A DNA stretch of 64,000 bases from WHSW01 sp033856255 (GTDB taxonomy: Bacteria; Actinomycetota; Thermoleophilia; Solirubrobacterales; 70-9). Positions 32,880-41,349 of the stretch are shown here, piece after piece. A program made the translations under genes and the position numbers. The DNA lies in the NCBI GenBank assembly GCA_033856255.1, contig JAWVFH010000029.1:1-64000 (forward strand). Reading direction: 5' to 3'. Numbering within the stretch: position 1 is the stretch's first letter; every line of letters begins with the position of its first letter. The notes under the pieces were generated by a model. The model searched no databases, was not told the DNA's origin, and worked only from the letters and a program-made list of their open reading frames with translations.

Positions 32880-33611
32880 GTGCCCGCGAACCCAGAGCCC
32901 GGACTGGTCTGGCTCGTGCTTCCGACCTACAACGAGGCCGCCAACCTGGAGGCGATCGTCGCCGCGATCCTCGAGCAGCTCCCGGCCGACCGCCGGCTGC
33001 TGATCGTGGACGATTCCTCACCCGACGGCACGGGCGAGATCGCCGATCGCCTCGGCGCCGCCGACCCGGACGTCGAAGTCCTGCACCGTCCCGGCAAGCA
33101 GGGCCTCGGCCCCGCCTATGTCGCCGGCTTCCACCGCGCCCTGGCTGCCGGCGCGCGGCTGATCGCCCAGATGGATGCCGACTTCTCCCACGACCCGGCC
33201 GACCTGCCGCGGCTGCTGGCCGCGGCGCGGGAGGCGGACCTGGTCCTGGGCTCGCGCTACGTCGAGGGCGGCGGCGTGGCGGAATGGGGGCCCGGTCGGC
33301 GGTTGATCAGTCGCGGCGGCAGCGCCTACGCCCGCGCCCTGCTCGGGCTGCGGGTCGGCGACCTGACCGGCGGTTTCAAGGTCTTCCGCAGGCAGGTGCT
33401 CGAGACGATCGACCTGGAGACGATCCCCTCGCTCGGCTACGCCTTCCAGATCGAGACGACCTACCGAGCGGTCCGAGCCGGCTTTCGCGTCGTCGAGGTG
33501 CCGATCGTGTTTCGGGAGCGCCGCGTCGGCGAGTCGAAGATGACCGGCTCGATCGTGCTCGAGGCGGCGCTGCGGGTGCCGGCGATGCGAATCGCAAGAC
33601 GCCGGTCGTGA
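32880..33611 (+). CDS. Polyprenol-phosphate mannose synthase-like GT2 glycosyltransferase
   Basis: The 243-residue protein has the GT-A fold of dolichol/polyprenol monophosphomannose synthases. It carries VLPTYNEAANLEAIV, VDDSSPDGTGEIA, the DXD region AQMDADFSHDP and the family-typical GGFKVFRR and FQIETTYRAVRAGF blocks. It would transfer mannose (or another sugar) from GDP to a lipid carrier at the membrane for glycan assembly. It has no C-terminal membrane anchor. Confidence 0.9.
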   Translation: MPANPEPGLVWLVLPTYNEAANLEAIVAAILEQLPADRRLLIVDDSSPDGTGEIADRLGAADPDVEVLHRPGKQGLGPAYVAGFHRALAAGARLIAQMDADFSHDPADLPRLLAAAREADLVLGSRYVEGGGVAEWGPGRRLISRGGSAYARALLGLRVGDLTGGFKVFRRQVLETIDLETIPSLGYAFQIETTYRAVRAGFRVVEVPIVFRERRVGESKMTGSIVLEAALRVPAMRIARRRS

Positions 33612-33640
33612 CGGCATAGTGTGTCCCCTCACCCGGCAGC

Positions 33641-33727
33641 TACTATATTTTTTGAAGTAACGCGTACCCCCGATCGTGCGGAACAGACCGCATCGACGGC
33701 AGAAGACGAGGGTTAAGGAGACCTAGA
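33641..33727 (+). promoter_or_regulatory. Promoter and leader of the thioredoxin-cupredoxin operon
   Basis: TACTAT (33641-33646) in an AT-rich patch is the best -10, predicting a leader of about 75 bases. The leader contains a short TGCGG-AACAGA-CCGCA hairpin (33676-33691 region) and ends with AAGGAG 8 bases before GTG 33728, the clearest Shine-Dalgarno site in the window. No known riboswitch class is recognised. Confidence 0.5.
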
Positions 33728-34060
33728 GTGACCGGCAAGCTCCCCGATGTGACCGACGCCAACTTCCAATCCGAAGTGCTCGATGCCGACGGTCCCGTGC
33801 TCGTCGACTTCTGGGCCCCATGGTGCGGGCCGTGCCGGGTCGTCCACCCGATCCTCGAGGAGATGGCAGCCGAGCGCAACGGCGAGCTGCGGATCGTCAG
33901 CCTCAACGTTGACGACAACCAGCAGACCGCCGGCCGCTACGAGGTGCTCTCCATTCCGACGCTAATCCTCTTCCGGGACGGCTCCGAAGCGAAGCGGATC
34001 GTGGGGGCGCTGCCGAAGCGCCGCCTCGAGGCCGAGCTCGAGCCCGCCCTGGTCTCGTAA
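33728..34060 (+). CDS. Thioredoxin
   Basis: This 110-residue protein has the complete thioredoxin fold: ANFQSEVLDADGPVLVDFWAPWCGPCR with active-site WCGPC, NVDDNQQTAGRYEVLSIPTLI with the cis-Pro, and a C-terminal helix. It reduces cytoplasmic protein disulfides with NADPH-thioredoxin reductase, which is not encoded here. It is followed 14 bases later by a cupredoxin, so the two are probably co-transcribed. Confidence 0.96.
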   Translation: MTGKLPDVTDANFQSEVLDADGPVLVDFWAPWCGPCRVVHPILEEMAAERNGELRIVSLNVDDNQQTAGRYEVLSIPTLILFRDGSEAKRIVGALPKRRLEAELEPALVS

Positions 34061-34074
34061 TCAGAAAGGACCTG

Positions 34075-34425
34075 ATGCGCAAGCTCTACGTAACCATCGC
34101 GGTCGTTGCCCTGTCCACCATCGGCGTGCTCGCCCTCGGCGGAGTCGCCGGAGCGGGGACCGACAAGGGTTCGACCAAGGTGAACCTGCTCGCCGACACC
34201 TTCTCGCCCGACACGAAGTCGATTTCGGCGGGCACCAAGGTCAAGTTCAACTGGGTCACCGGCAAGCACAACGTGATCAAGGCCAAGGGCCCCGGCGGGC
34301 CAATCGACTCCGGGATCATCAACTCGACCGGCATCCAGTTCAAGCACAAGTTCTCGAAGACCGGGACCTACAAGCTGATCTGCACGGTCCACGACGGCAT
34401 GAAGCTGAAGCTGAACGTCAACTGA
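34075..34425 (+). CDS. Small secreted cupredoxin (plastocyanin/azurin-like)
   Basis: This 116-residue protein has a signal peptide ending near GVAGAGT and a single cupredoxin domain. The type-1 copper ligands are readable: His64 in GKHNV, and Cys103, His106 and Met109 in CTVHDGM. It should be an extracytoplasmic one-electron carrier. AAAGGA precedes the ATG at the right distance. Whether its partner is the multicopper oxidase at 13127 is not shown by context. Confidence 0.88.
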   Translation: MRKLYVTIAVVALSTIGVLALGGVAGAGTDKGSTKVNLLADTFSPDTKSISAGTKVKFNWVTGKHNVIKAKGPGGPIDSGIINSTGIQFKHKFSKTGTYKLICTVHDGMKLKLNVN

Positions 34426-34447
34426 CCCTCGGCCGGCGCGCGCGGCC

Positions 34448-37400
34448 TCAGCTCTTCTCGATTCCGATCCCCAGCTCGCGGCCCTCGATCGAGGCCGTGG
34501 TCGCGAGCCCGGCGCCGTCGTAGGCGACCGAGGTGGCGAGGGTCTCGCCGGCGATGTAGTCCTCGTGGCTGCGGGCGGCCTCGACCAGCCCGTCGTCGCC
34601 GCCGAGCGTCAGGGTGATCCGGTCGGAGACGTCGAGGCCCGCCTGCTTGCGGGCGGCCTGGACGGCGTGCACGATCTCGCGCGCCAGGCCCTCGCGGATC
34701 AGGCCCGGATCGAGCTCCAGCGCCAGCGCCACCGCCCGGCCGGCCTCGGCCTCGACCTCGTAGCCCTCGAGCGGCTGCATCGCCAGGGTCAGGTCCTCTG
34801 AGGTCAGCGCGTGCTCGACGCCGTCGACGTTGATCCCGATCTGGCGCTCGCCGCGGATCGCCTCGGCGACGTGGGAGGGGTCGAGCGCGCCGATCGCCGC
34901 CGCGGCCTGCGGCATCGCCTTCCCGAACCTCGGTCCCAGCGCCCGGTAATTGGGCTTCACCTCGTAGCGGACCAGTTCGCCCTGCTCGGAGACGAACTCG
35001 AGTTCCTTGACGTTGAGCTCGGCGCGGACGAGCTCGGCGAGCCGCTCGATCTCGGCCCGTTCGGCCTCGGTGGCGACGATCACCGCCCGGCTCAGCGGCT
35101 GGCGGTTCTTGATCTTCGCCTGCGCGCGAGCGGCACGGCCGAGCTCGATCGCTCGCATCGCCGCCTCGACGCCGGCCTCGAGCTCCCCGTCCTCGAGCTC
35201 TGGATCGGGCTGCGGGTAGTCGGCGAGGTGGACGGAATCGGGATCCCCGCTGAGATTCCCGTAGATCTCGTCGGTGATGAAGGGCGTAAAGGGCGCGAGC
35301 AGCTTCGAAAGCTCGATCAGGCAATGACGGAGGGTCGTGAACGCGTCCCGGTCGCCGTCCCAGAAGCGACGGCGATTGAGGCGGACGTACCAGTTCGAGA
35401 GCCGGTCGACGAAGCTCGAGATCTCCTCGCCGGCGCGGGTGCAGTTGAAGTCGTCCATGTCGGTGCCAACCAGGCGGATCAGGCTCTGGAGCTCGGAGAC
35501 GATCCAGCGGTCGAGCTCCGCCTCGCCGAGCGCCGCACCCGTGAGGTCCTCGGGCCCGAGCCCCTCCGCGTTCGCGTAGAGGACGAAGAACGAGTACGTG
35601 TTCCAGAGCGTGAGCAGGAACTGGCGCAGCGACTCGCCGACCGTCTCGGCCGAGAACCGGTAGCCGGCCCACGGCTGCTGCGAGCTCAGGTAATACCAGC
35701 GGAAGGCGTCGGCGCCGTGCGTGTCGAGCACCTCCCAGGGATCGACGACGTTGCCGCGGCTGGTCGACATCTTCTGGCCCTCGGGATCGGAGATCAGCCC
35801 GAGGCAGACGCAGTTGCGATAGCTGGTTTGGTCGAACAGCAGGCTCGACTCCGCGAGCAGCGAGTAGAACCAGCCGCGGGTCTGGTCCTGGGCCTCGCAG
35901 ATGTAATCGGCCGGGAACCGCTCGCGGAACTCCTCCTCGCCCTCGAACGGGTAGTGGAACTGCGCGAACGGCATCGCGCCCGAGTCGAACCAGGCATCGA
36001 TCACCTCGGCGACCCGGCGCATCTCGCCGCCGCATGAGTCGCAGCGCAGGGCGACCTCGTCGATGAACGGCCGGTGCAGGTCGTCGGGAAGCTCGCCGCC
36101 GCGCTCTCGCAGATCGGCGATCGAGCCGGCGCAGAAGGCCTCGTCGCAGTCGTCCGACTCGCACCTCCAGACGGGCAGCGGCGTGCCCCAGTAGCGCTCG
36201 CGCGAGAGCGCCCAGTCGACGTTGCCCTCGAGCCACTTGCCGAAGCGCCCGTGCTTGACGTGCTCCGGGCGCCAGCCGATCGTCTCGTTCTCGGCCAGCA
36301 TCCGGTCGCGGACGTCGGTGGTGCGGATGTACCAGCTCGACTTCGCGTAGTAGAGCAACGGCGTCCCGCAGCGCCAGCAGTGCGGATAGGAGTGCTCGTA
36401 CTCCTCGGCGCGAAACAGGCGCCCCTTCTCGCGCAGCGCCTCGACGATCTCCGGGTTGTGCTGGAAGACCATCTTGCCCTGGAAGTCCGGCACCCGCTCG
36501 TCATAGGTCCCGTCAGGCCGGACCGGGTTCTGCAGCGTCATCTCGTACTGCTCGCCGAGCCGGAAGTCGTCCTCGCCGAAGGCGAGCGCGGTGTGCACCA
36601 GGCCGGTGCCGTCCTCGGTGGTGACGAAGTCGGCAAGCAGCACGGAGTGGCCGAGCGGTCCGAAGTCCTCGCCCCGGATGTAGTCGAACGGCGCCTCGTA
36701 GCGGGCGCCGGCGAGCGCCTCGCCCGGGAAGTGGGCCAGCACCTCGGCGTCCTCGCCGAGCACCCGCTCGAGCAGCGGCCGGGCGACGATCAGGACCTCG
36801 GCGCCGAGCCTCGCCCGGACGTATTCGATCTCCGCTCCCGCGGCAACGGCGGCATGGGAGATCAGCGTCCACGGCGTCGTGGTCCAGACGAGCAGCGAAT
36901 CGCCGACCTCGACCGGGTTCTCGGGAATCCGATCGGCCGGCGGCACCTCGGTTACGGGCAGGCGGACGTAGACCGAGGGATCGACGACGTCGCGGTATCC
37001 CTGGGCCACCTCGTGCGAGGAGAGCGCGGTCCCGTCGCGGGGGCAGTACGGGACGACCTTGTGCGCGTTGTAGAGGCGGCCCTGGTCCCAGATCTGGCGC
37101 AGCGCCCACCAGACCGACTCGATGTAGTCGTTGGTCATCGTCACGTACGGGTCATCGAGGTCGATCCAGAAGCCGATCCGCTCCGTGAGCCGGTTCCAGT
37201 CCTCGACGTAGCGGAGCACCGATTCGCGGCAGCGCCGGTTGAACTCGACGATCCCGTAGTCCTCGATCTCCACCTTCGAGGCGATCCCGAGCTCCTTCTC
37301 AATCTCGAGCTCGACCGGGAGGCCGTGACAGTCCCAACCCGCCTTGCGGGGGACGTAGTGGCCGCGCATCGCCTGGTAGCGCGGGTAGACGTCCTTGAAC

Positions 37401-37600
37401 GCGCGGGCCAGCACGTGGTGGGAGCCGGGCTTTCCGTTCGCCGTCGGCGGGCCGTCGTAGAAGCTCCAGATCGGCGCTCCGGCCTCGCGCCGCTGGGCGA
37501 CCTGGCGCTCGAAGGTGCGGTCCTCGCGCCAGCGCTCGAGCACGCGCAGCTCGAGCTCGGGAAAGGACTGCTTCGGGTCGACGGGGCGAAAGGCGCTCAC
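34448..37600 (-). CDS. ileS: Isoleucyl-tRNA synthetase
   Basis: The 1050-residue class I synthetase charges tRNA-Ile. The HIGH-equivalent is GSHH within PPTANGKPGSHHVLAR, the KMSKS motif is KMSTS near residue 608, and GWDCHGLPVELEIEKELG opens the core. A CP1 editing domain and a C-terminal anticodon-binding region are present, and DSCGGEMRR is part of a zinc site. The motif pattern matches the actinobacterial, eukaryote-like class (IleS2) known for low mupirocin sensitivity. GTG 37600 is preceded by TAGAAT (37610-37615) with a 9-base gap. No T-box leader is visible. Confidence 0.97.
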   Translation of the reverse strand: MSAFRPVDPKQSFPELELRVLERWREDRTFERQVAQRREAGAPIWSFYDGPPTANGKPGSHHVLARAFKDVYPRYQAMRGHYVPRKAGWDCHGLPVELEIEKELGIASKVEIEDYGIVEFNRRCRESVLRYVEDWNRLTERIGFWIDLDDPYVTMTNDYIESVWWALRQIWDQGRLYNAHKVVPYCPRDGTALSSHEVAQGYRDVVDPSVYVRLPVTEVPPADRIPENPVEVGDSLLVWTTTPWTLISHAAVAAGAEIEYVRARLGAEVLIVARPLLERVLGEDAEVLAHFPGEALAGARYEAPFDYIRGEDFGPLGHSVLLADFVTTEDGTGLVHTALAFGEDDFRLGEQYEMTLQNPVRPDGTYDERVPDFQGKMVFQHNPEIVEALREKGRLFRAEEYEHSYPHCWRCGTPLLYYAKSSWYIRTTDVRDRMLAENETIGWRPEHVKHGRFGKWLEGNVDWALSRERYWGTPLPVWRCESDDCDEAFCAGSIADLRERGGELPDDLHRPFIDEVALRCDSCGGEMRRVAEVIDAWFDSGAMPFAQFHYPFEGEEEFRERFPADYICEAQDQTRGWFYSLLAESSLLFDQTSYRNCVCLGLISDPEGQKMSTSRGNVVDPWEVLDTHGADAFRWYYLSSQQPWAGYRFSAETVGESLRQFLLTLWNTYSFFVLYANAEGLGPEDLTGAALGEAELDRWIVSELQSLIRLVGTDMDDFNCTRAGEEISSFVDRLSNWYVRLNRRRFWDGDRDAFTTLRHCLIELSKLLAPFTPFITDEIYGNLSGDPDSVHLADYPQPDPELEDGELEAGVEAAMRAIELGRAARAQAKIKNRQPLSRAVIVATEAERAEIERLAELVRAELNVKELEFVSEQGELVRYEVKPNYRALGPRFGKAMPQAAAAIGALDPSHVAEAIRGERQIGINVDGVEHALTSEDLTLAMQPLEGYEVEAEAGRAVALALELDPGLIREGLAREIVHAVQAARKQAGLDVSDRITLTLGGDDGLVEAARSHEDYIAGETLATSVAYDGAGLATTASIEGRELGIGIEKS

Positions 37601-37626
37601 GAGCGGAGGATTCTAGGAGCGCCGGC

Positions 37627-38064
37627 TCACCAGACAACGAGGATGTCGTCGGGGTCCCTCGGGTTGACGTAGACGGGCAGGACGAGCCCGGGCTGCATCA
37701 GGTAGGCGGCGAACTCGGAGATGATCAGCTTCCGCTTGACGCGGCGCGGCGGCTGCCCCGGCACGTCGAGGTCGAGCTCGAGCGTCATCAACGGCTGCTC
37801 GTTGATCTCGGCCCCGGAGTGCGCTGAGACGAGCGTGCCCCGGCCCTTCAGCCCGGTCCTCCACAGCCACTGCTCATGGCGGCCCTGGCGCGCCTGGCGG
37901 ATTCCGTAGACGACCAGCCCCAGGGTCACGGCGACCCAGATCCCGCCGATCAGCACGAACGTCGACTCGACCTCGCCGCCGATCAGCAGCCCGGCGACGA
38001 TGAAGGCCGTTCCGCCGCCGCCGAAGAGCGCGAAGAGCAGGTAGCCGGTGCGGTTGACCTGCAT
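37627..38064 (-). CDS. Small membrane protein of unknown function
   Basis: This 145-residue protein has two N-terminal hydrophobic segments (about residues 7-27 and 34-55) and a soluble C-terminal domain with LMTLELDLDVPGQPPRRVKRKLIISEF and VYVNPRDPDDILVVW. The latter resembles small bacterial membrane proteins carrying a beta-rich cytoplasmic domain. It starts 2 bases after the stop of the upstream gene, so it is co-transcribed with it. No family name is assigned. Confidence 0.75.
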   Translation of the reverse strand: MQVNRTGYLLFALFGGGGTAFIVAGLLIGGEVESTFVLIGGIWVAVTLGLVVYGIRQARQGRHEQWLWRTGLKGRGTLVSAHSGAEINEQPLMTLELDLDVPGQPPRRVKRKLIISEFAAYLMQPGLVLPVYVNPRDPDDILVVW

Positions 38065-38066
38065 CG

Positions 38067-38639
38067 CTACTCCCTCGACTCGTCGCTGACACGCTTGGCC
38101 ACCGTGGCCCCGGCCTCCCACAGCGCCTCGAGACCGGCGGCGTCGGGATCGTCCTGCTCTACCGAGCAGAGCATCGAGCCGTAGGTGAGCTCGAACGAGA
38201 AGTCGCCGGGCGAGCGCTCGCCGAGCCAGTCGATGAAGGTGGGGATGAACAGCCTCCGCAGCCAGATGTCGTCCTGGAACGGGCTCACGGTCACCTTGAA
38301 CCGCTCGTTGAGCTTCGCGCTCTCGGTCCACAGTCGCGAGTTGCGGATCTCGAACCCGTACTGGGTGTCGTCGGTGATCCGTCCCCTGCGCTCGCAGATC
38401 AGGCGGGGCACGAACGGCTGCGACTCCGGGATCCGGGCGAAGACGACGTTGTAGTCGAAGCGGCCGTAGGAATAGCGGCCGATCACACCCTCGACGCCGT
38501 CGGCGAGCGGACCGCGAAGCGCCGGGGCAATCCCACCGCCCTTGGTCATCAGCGGCGTCACCGGGCCCGGGGCGAACCCGTCGGCCGGCCCCAGACCCCG
38601 CTCGGAGGCCAGCTGCGCGTAGCTCTCGGACGCCGCCAT
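38067..38639 (-). CDS. Conserved protein of unknown function
   Basis: This 190-residue soluble protein has no signal peptide. It has a beta-rich middle (GRYSYGRFDYNVVFARIPES, then TQYGFEIRNSRLWTESAKLNERF) and a C-terminal FSFELTYGSMLCSVEQDD. The family is not recognised. ATG 38639 has TAGGCT (38649-38654) 9 bases upstream. It is the first gene of a two-gene operon with the membrane protein downstream and is divergent from the lipoprotein gene. Confidence 0.7.
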   Translation of the reverse strand: MAASESYAQLASERGLGPADGFAPGPVTPLMTKGGGIAPALRGPLADGVEGVIGRYSYGRFDYNVVFARIPESQPFVPRLICERRGRITDDTQYGFEIRNSRLWTESAKLNERFKVTVSPFQDDIWLRRLFIPTFIDWLGERSPGDFSFELTYGSMLCSVEQDDPDAAGLEALWEAGATVAKRVSDESRE

Positions 38640-38662
38640 CGCCGCGCCAGCCTATCCCCGCC

Positions 38663-38668
38663 TACGAT
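38663..38668 (+). promoter_or_regulatory. -10 element TACGAT of the lipoprotein gene
   Basis: TACGAT is followed by 6 bases and then GTG 38675. It lies 9 bases from the -10 of the divergent gene. Confidence 0.6.
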
Positions 38669-38674
38669 GGTCGC

Positions 38675-39151
38675 GTGCGGATCAAGCTCAGCCTGGCAGG
38701 GGCGGCGGCGGCGCTCGTACTCGCCGGGTGCGGGGCCACGGAGCCGCCTGCGACGCCGGCGGCCTGCCTCGTTCCGGGGACGGAGTACCTGCGGGCGCTC
38801 GAGGCAGCCCCGGGGGAGGTCCGGCTCCCCGACAACACCCCGATCAGCTCGTGTCTGGTCCCGGACCAGGCGAGCGGGGCGCTGCAGACAGTCGGCAAGT
38901 CGATCATCGATGCCGCCACGGAGCTCAACCGCCAGATCCTCCGCGACCCGGATCCGCGCACGATCATCCGCCTCGGCTACCTGGTCGGAGCGGTCCAGGA
39001 GGGTGCGTCGGGCACCGGAGGCGTCCACCACGACCTGATCCTGCGCCTGGACTCCGCCGCCCGTTACAGCGGTCCCGCGGGCAAGCCGTTCGGAGCCGCT
39101 TTCGAGCGCACCTTCGGACAGGGCTACGCCGCCGGACAGGCCGACGGCTAG
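38675..39151 (+). CDS. Lipoprotein of unknown function
   Basis: This 158-residue lipoprotein has a signal sequence and lipobox LVLAGC, so Cys at about residue 19 should be lipid-modified on the outer face of the membrane. The mature region has two further cysteines (AACLVPG and SSCLVPD), probably disulfide-linked, then a predicted helical domain with IIRLGYLVGAVQEGA. The function is unknown. GTG 38675 is supported by TACGAT and the immediate hydrophobic signal. Confidence 0.75.
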   Translation: MRIKLSLAGAAAALVLAGCGATEPPATPAACLVPGTEYLRALEAAPGEVRLPDNTPISSCLVPDQASGALQTVGKSIIDAATELNRQILRDPDPRTIIRLGYLVGAVQEGASGTGGVHHDLILRLDSAARYSGPAGKPFGAAFERTFGQGYAAGQADG

Positions 39152-39160
39152 CCGCGTCCG

Positions 39161-39253
39161 TTAACGCCGCCGGAACAGTCGGCGACTGCGAGTCTTGCGC
39201 TCCCGCTCGGAGCGCTTCGCATCCATGTACAGGATCAGCATCGTCGGGTGCAT
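39161..39253 (-). CDS. Small basic 30-residue protein
   Basis: The frame encodes MHPTMLILYMDAKRSERERK followed by a strongly arginine-rich end with the final residues RRLFRRR. Its support is translational: AGGAG lies 5 bases before ATG 39253, unusual for this window where many genes lack such a site. TATAAC (39286-39291 on the minus strand) gives a -10 for a leader of about 26 bases. It converges on the lipoprotein gene, whose stop is 9 bases away. The hydrophobic start and cationic end could bind membrane, nucleic acid or protein. No family is assigned. Confidence 0.55.
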   Translation of the reverse strand: MHPTMLILYMDAKRSERERKTRSRRLFRRR

Positions 39254-39325
39254 GGCATCTCCTAACCAGTGTTTAGGTTTAGGCAGTTATAGCAGAAAGT
39301 AACCGGCCTCGGTACAATGACGGTT
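39254..39325. promoter_or_regulatory. Divergent control region with TTTAGG repeats
   Basis: The AT-rich interval holds the minus -10 TATAAC (39291-39286), the plus -10 TACAAT (39313-39318) and a direct repeat TTTAGG-TTTAGG (39272-39283) facing CCTAA (39261-39265). The repeat lies between the two promoters, as expected for a shared operator. Confidence 0.45.
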
Positions 39326-39892
39326 ATGCCCACGGACCAGACGGCACCCGCCGAGCTCGAGCTGGTGCGTGCCTTCGTCAACACGCGCGACGTCGAGGAG
39401 GGAACGGACGCCCTGCAGTCGCCCGCCGAGGCGATCGCCTGGCTTTCCGCCCACGCGCTCGGCGGCGGCGAGCGCTCGCTGGCGGAGCCGGATCGTGACC
39501 GCCTGGTCGAGGTCCGCGAGGCGCTGCGCGAGCTGCTGCTCGCCAACAACCTCTCCGAGCCGCCGCCCGCCGCGGCACTCGCGGCGCTCAACGAGCAGTC
39601 GGCCGAGGCGGCCGTGACGCTGCGCTTCGACGCTGAAGGGGCGGCGCTGGTGACCAGCTGCGGGGGGGTCGACTCGGCGATCGCCCGCCTGCTGGCGATC
39701 GTCCACAGCGCGATGGGCGACGGCACCTGGCGGCGGCTGAAGGCGTGTCCGGCCGCGGACTGCCGCTGGGCCTTCTACGACCACTCGCGCAACCGCTCCG
39801 GCACCTGGTGCGAGATGGGGGAGTGCGGGAACAGGGAGAAGGCGCGTCGCTTTCGCGAACGCCACCGGGGCACCGACGAGCCGATAGCCTGA
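39326..39892 (+). CDS. CGNR zinc-finger regulator
   Basis: The 188-residue protein has an N-terminal helical ABATE-type domain (ELELVRAFVNTRDVEEGTDAL) and a C-terminal CGNR zinc finger. The metal cysteines lie in ACPAADCRWAFYDHSRNRSGTWC and MGECGNREKARRFRER, giving the CGNR signature. Family members are predicted transcription regulators in actinobacteria. ATG 39326 is preferred over ATG 39317 because the latter lies within the -10 TACAAT (39313-39318), 7 bases upstream of the chosen start. The 3' end carries the promoter of fumC. Confidence 0.88.
   Translation: MPTDQTAPAELELVRAFVNTRDVEEGTDALQSPAEAIAWLSAHALGGGERSLAEPDRDRLVEVREALRELLLANNLSEPPPAAALAALNEQSAEAAVTLRFDAEGAALVTSCGGVDSAIARLLAIVHSAMGDGTWRRLKACPAADCRWAFYDHSRNRSGTWCEMGECGNREKARRFRERHRGTDEPIA
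39885..39890 (+). promoter_or_regulatory. -10 element TAGCCT of fumC
   Basis: TAGCCT overlaps the last codons of the CGNR gene and precedes GTG 39898 by 7 bases, giving fumC its own leaderless promoter. Confidence 0.55.
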
Positions 39893-39897
39893 GCTTC

Positions 39898-41214
39898 GTG
39901 GCCGATCAACAGCTCTGGGGTGGCGAGACCGCGAAGGCGGTCGAGAACTTTCCCGTCTCCGGGCATCCCGTGCCGGCGCCCGTGATCCACTGGCTGGGCC
40001 GGATCAAGGGTGCGGCGGCCCGGGTCAACGCCGAGCTCGGCAAGCTCGACGCCGGCGTCGCCGAGCGGATCGCCGCCGCCGGGGACGCGGTCGGAAACGG
40101 CGAGCACGACGACCAGTTCCCCGTCGACGTCTTCCAGACGGGTTCGGGGACCTCGTCGAACATGAACGCGAACGAGGTGCTCGCCAACCTCGCGGGCGAA
40201 GGCGCCCATCCCAACGACCACGTCAACATGGGCCAGTCCTCCAACGACGTCTTCCCCTCGGCGGTCCATCTCGCCGCCCTGGGCGAGGTCACCGACCACC
40301 TGCTGCCGGCCCTCGACGGGCTCGCCGCGGCGCTGGCGGCCAAGGGCGACGAGTTCGCCGGCCACGTGAAGTCCGGGCGCACGCACCTGATGGACGCCGT
40401 CCCCGTGACCCTGGGCCAGGAGTTCGACGGCTACGCCGCCCAGATCCGCCTCGGCGCCGACCGCGTGCGCGACACGCTCGGACGCGTCGGCCAGATCCCC
40501 CTCGGGGGCACCGCGACCGGCACCGGGATCAATACCCACGCCGAGTTCGCCGAGCGCGTGCGTGCGAAGCTCTCCGAGGCGACCGGGCTGGCGATCTCGG
40601 CGCCCGAGGACCCGTTCGAGGCGAACGGCAACCGCGACGCCCTGGTCGAGCTCTCGGGGGCGCTGAAGGTCGTCGCCGTCTCGATGATCAAGATCGCCGG
40701 CGACCTGGCGCTGATGGGCTCCGGCCCGCGGGCCGGGCTGGCGGAGATCCGCCTGCCCGAGCTGCAGAAGGGGTCCTCGATCATGCCGGGCAAGGTCAAC
40801 CCGGTCATGTGCGAGGTGGCGATCCAGGTCGGCGACCAGGTGATCGGCAACGACGCCGCGATCACGATCGCCGGCACCCAGGGGCAGTTCGAGCTCAACG
40901 TCCGCGTGCCGCTGATCGCACGCAACCTGCTCGACTCGATCAAGCTGCTGGCCGCGGCGTCGCGGCTGCTGAACGAGAAGTGCGTGAGCGGGATCGAGCC
41001 GAACGAGGAGATGCTGCAACGCCACGCCGAGTCGACCCTGCAGGTCGCGACCGCGCTCACTCCCCACATCGGCTACGACCAGGCGGCGGAGATCGTCAAG
41101 GAGGCGGCGACGTCGAACCGCACCGTGCGCGAGGTGGCGACCGAGAAGGGCGTCGACGAAGCCGTGCTCGAGGAGGCGCTCGACTTCGTGAAGCTCGCCC
41201 GCCCGCACGAGTAG
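39898..41214 (+). CDS. fumC: Fumarate hydratase, class II
   Basis: The 438-residue homotetrameric enzyme interconverts fumarate and L-malate in the citric acid cycle without an iron-sulfur cluster. Signatures include FQTGSGTSSNMNANEV, MGQSSNDVFPSAVH, SGRTHLMDAVPVTLGQE and GSSIMPGKVNPVM. The last is the superfamily signature with the catalytic Ser on the mobile loop. GTG 39898 is preceded by TAGCCT with a 7-base gap. Confidence 0.97.
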   Translation: MADQQLWGGETAKAVENFPVSGHPVPAPVIHWLGRIKGAAARVNAELGKLDAGVAERIAAAGDAVGNGEHDDQFPVDVFQTGSGTSSNMNANEVLANLAGEGAHPNDHVNMGQSSNDVFPSAVHLAALGEVTDHLLPALDGLAAALAAKGDEFAGHVKSGRTHLMDAVPVTLGQEFDGYAAQIRLGADRVRDTLGRVGQIPLGGTATGTGINTHAEFAERVRAKLSEATGLAISAPEDPFEANGNRDALVELSGALKVVAVSMIKIAGDLALMGSGPRAGLAEIRLPELQKGSSIMPGKVNPVMCEVAIQVGDQVIGNDAAITIAGTQGQFELNVRVPLIARNLLDSIKLLAAASRLLNEKCVSGIEPNEEMLQRHAESTLQVATALTPHIGYDQAAEIVKEAATSNRTVREVATEKGVDEAVLEEALDFVKLARPHE

Positions 41215-41220
41215 CCGCCG

Positions 41221-41299
41221 GTACTACTTACTGGCAGGTAGTACACCCGGCTCCGTAGTTCTTACCGTTGACTGTCATCGCCCCCGGCCTCACGATGAC
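41221..41299. promoter_or_regulatory. Two hairpins in the fumC downstream interval
   Basis: GTACTAC (41221-41227) pairs with GTAGTAC (41238-41244) just after the fumC stop and could terminate or process the transcript. A second inverted repeat, GTCATCG (41274-41280) and CGATGAC (41293-41299), lies about 50 bases before the next gene, in a region with TTGACT at 41268-41273, and may be an operator. Confidence 0.4.
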
Positions 41300-41349
41300 T
41301 GCCAACGCGTAATCGAGCGCGTAGTTTCGAGAGCTCAAGGAAGGGCTGA

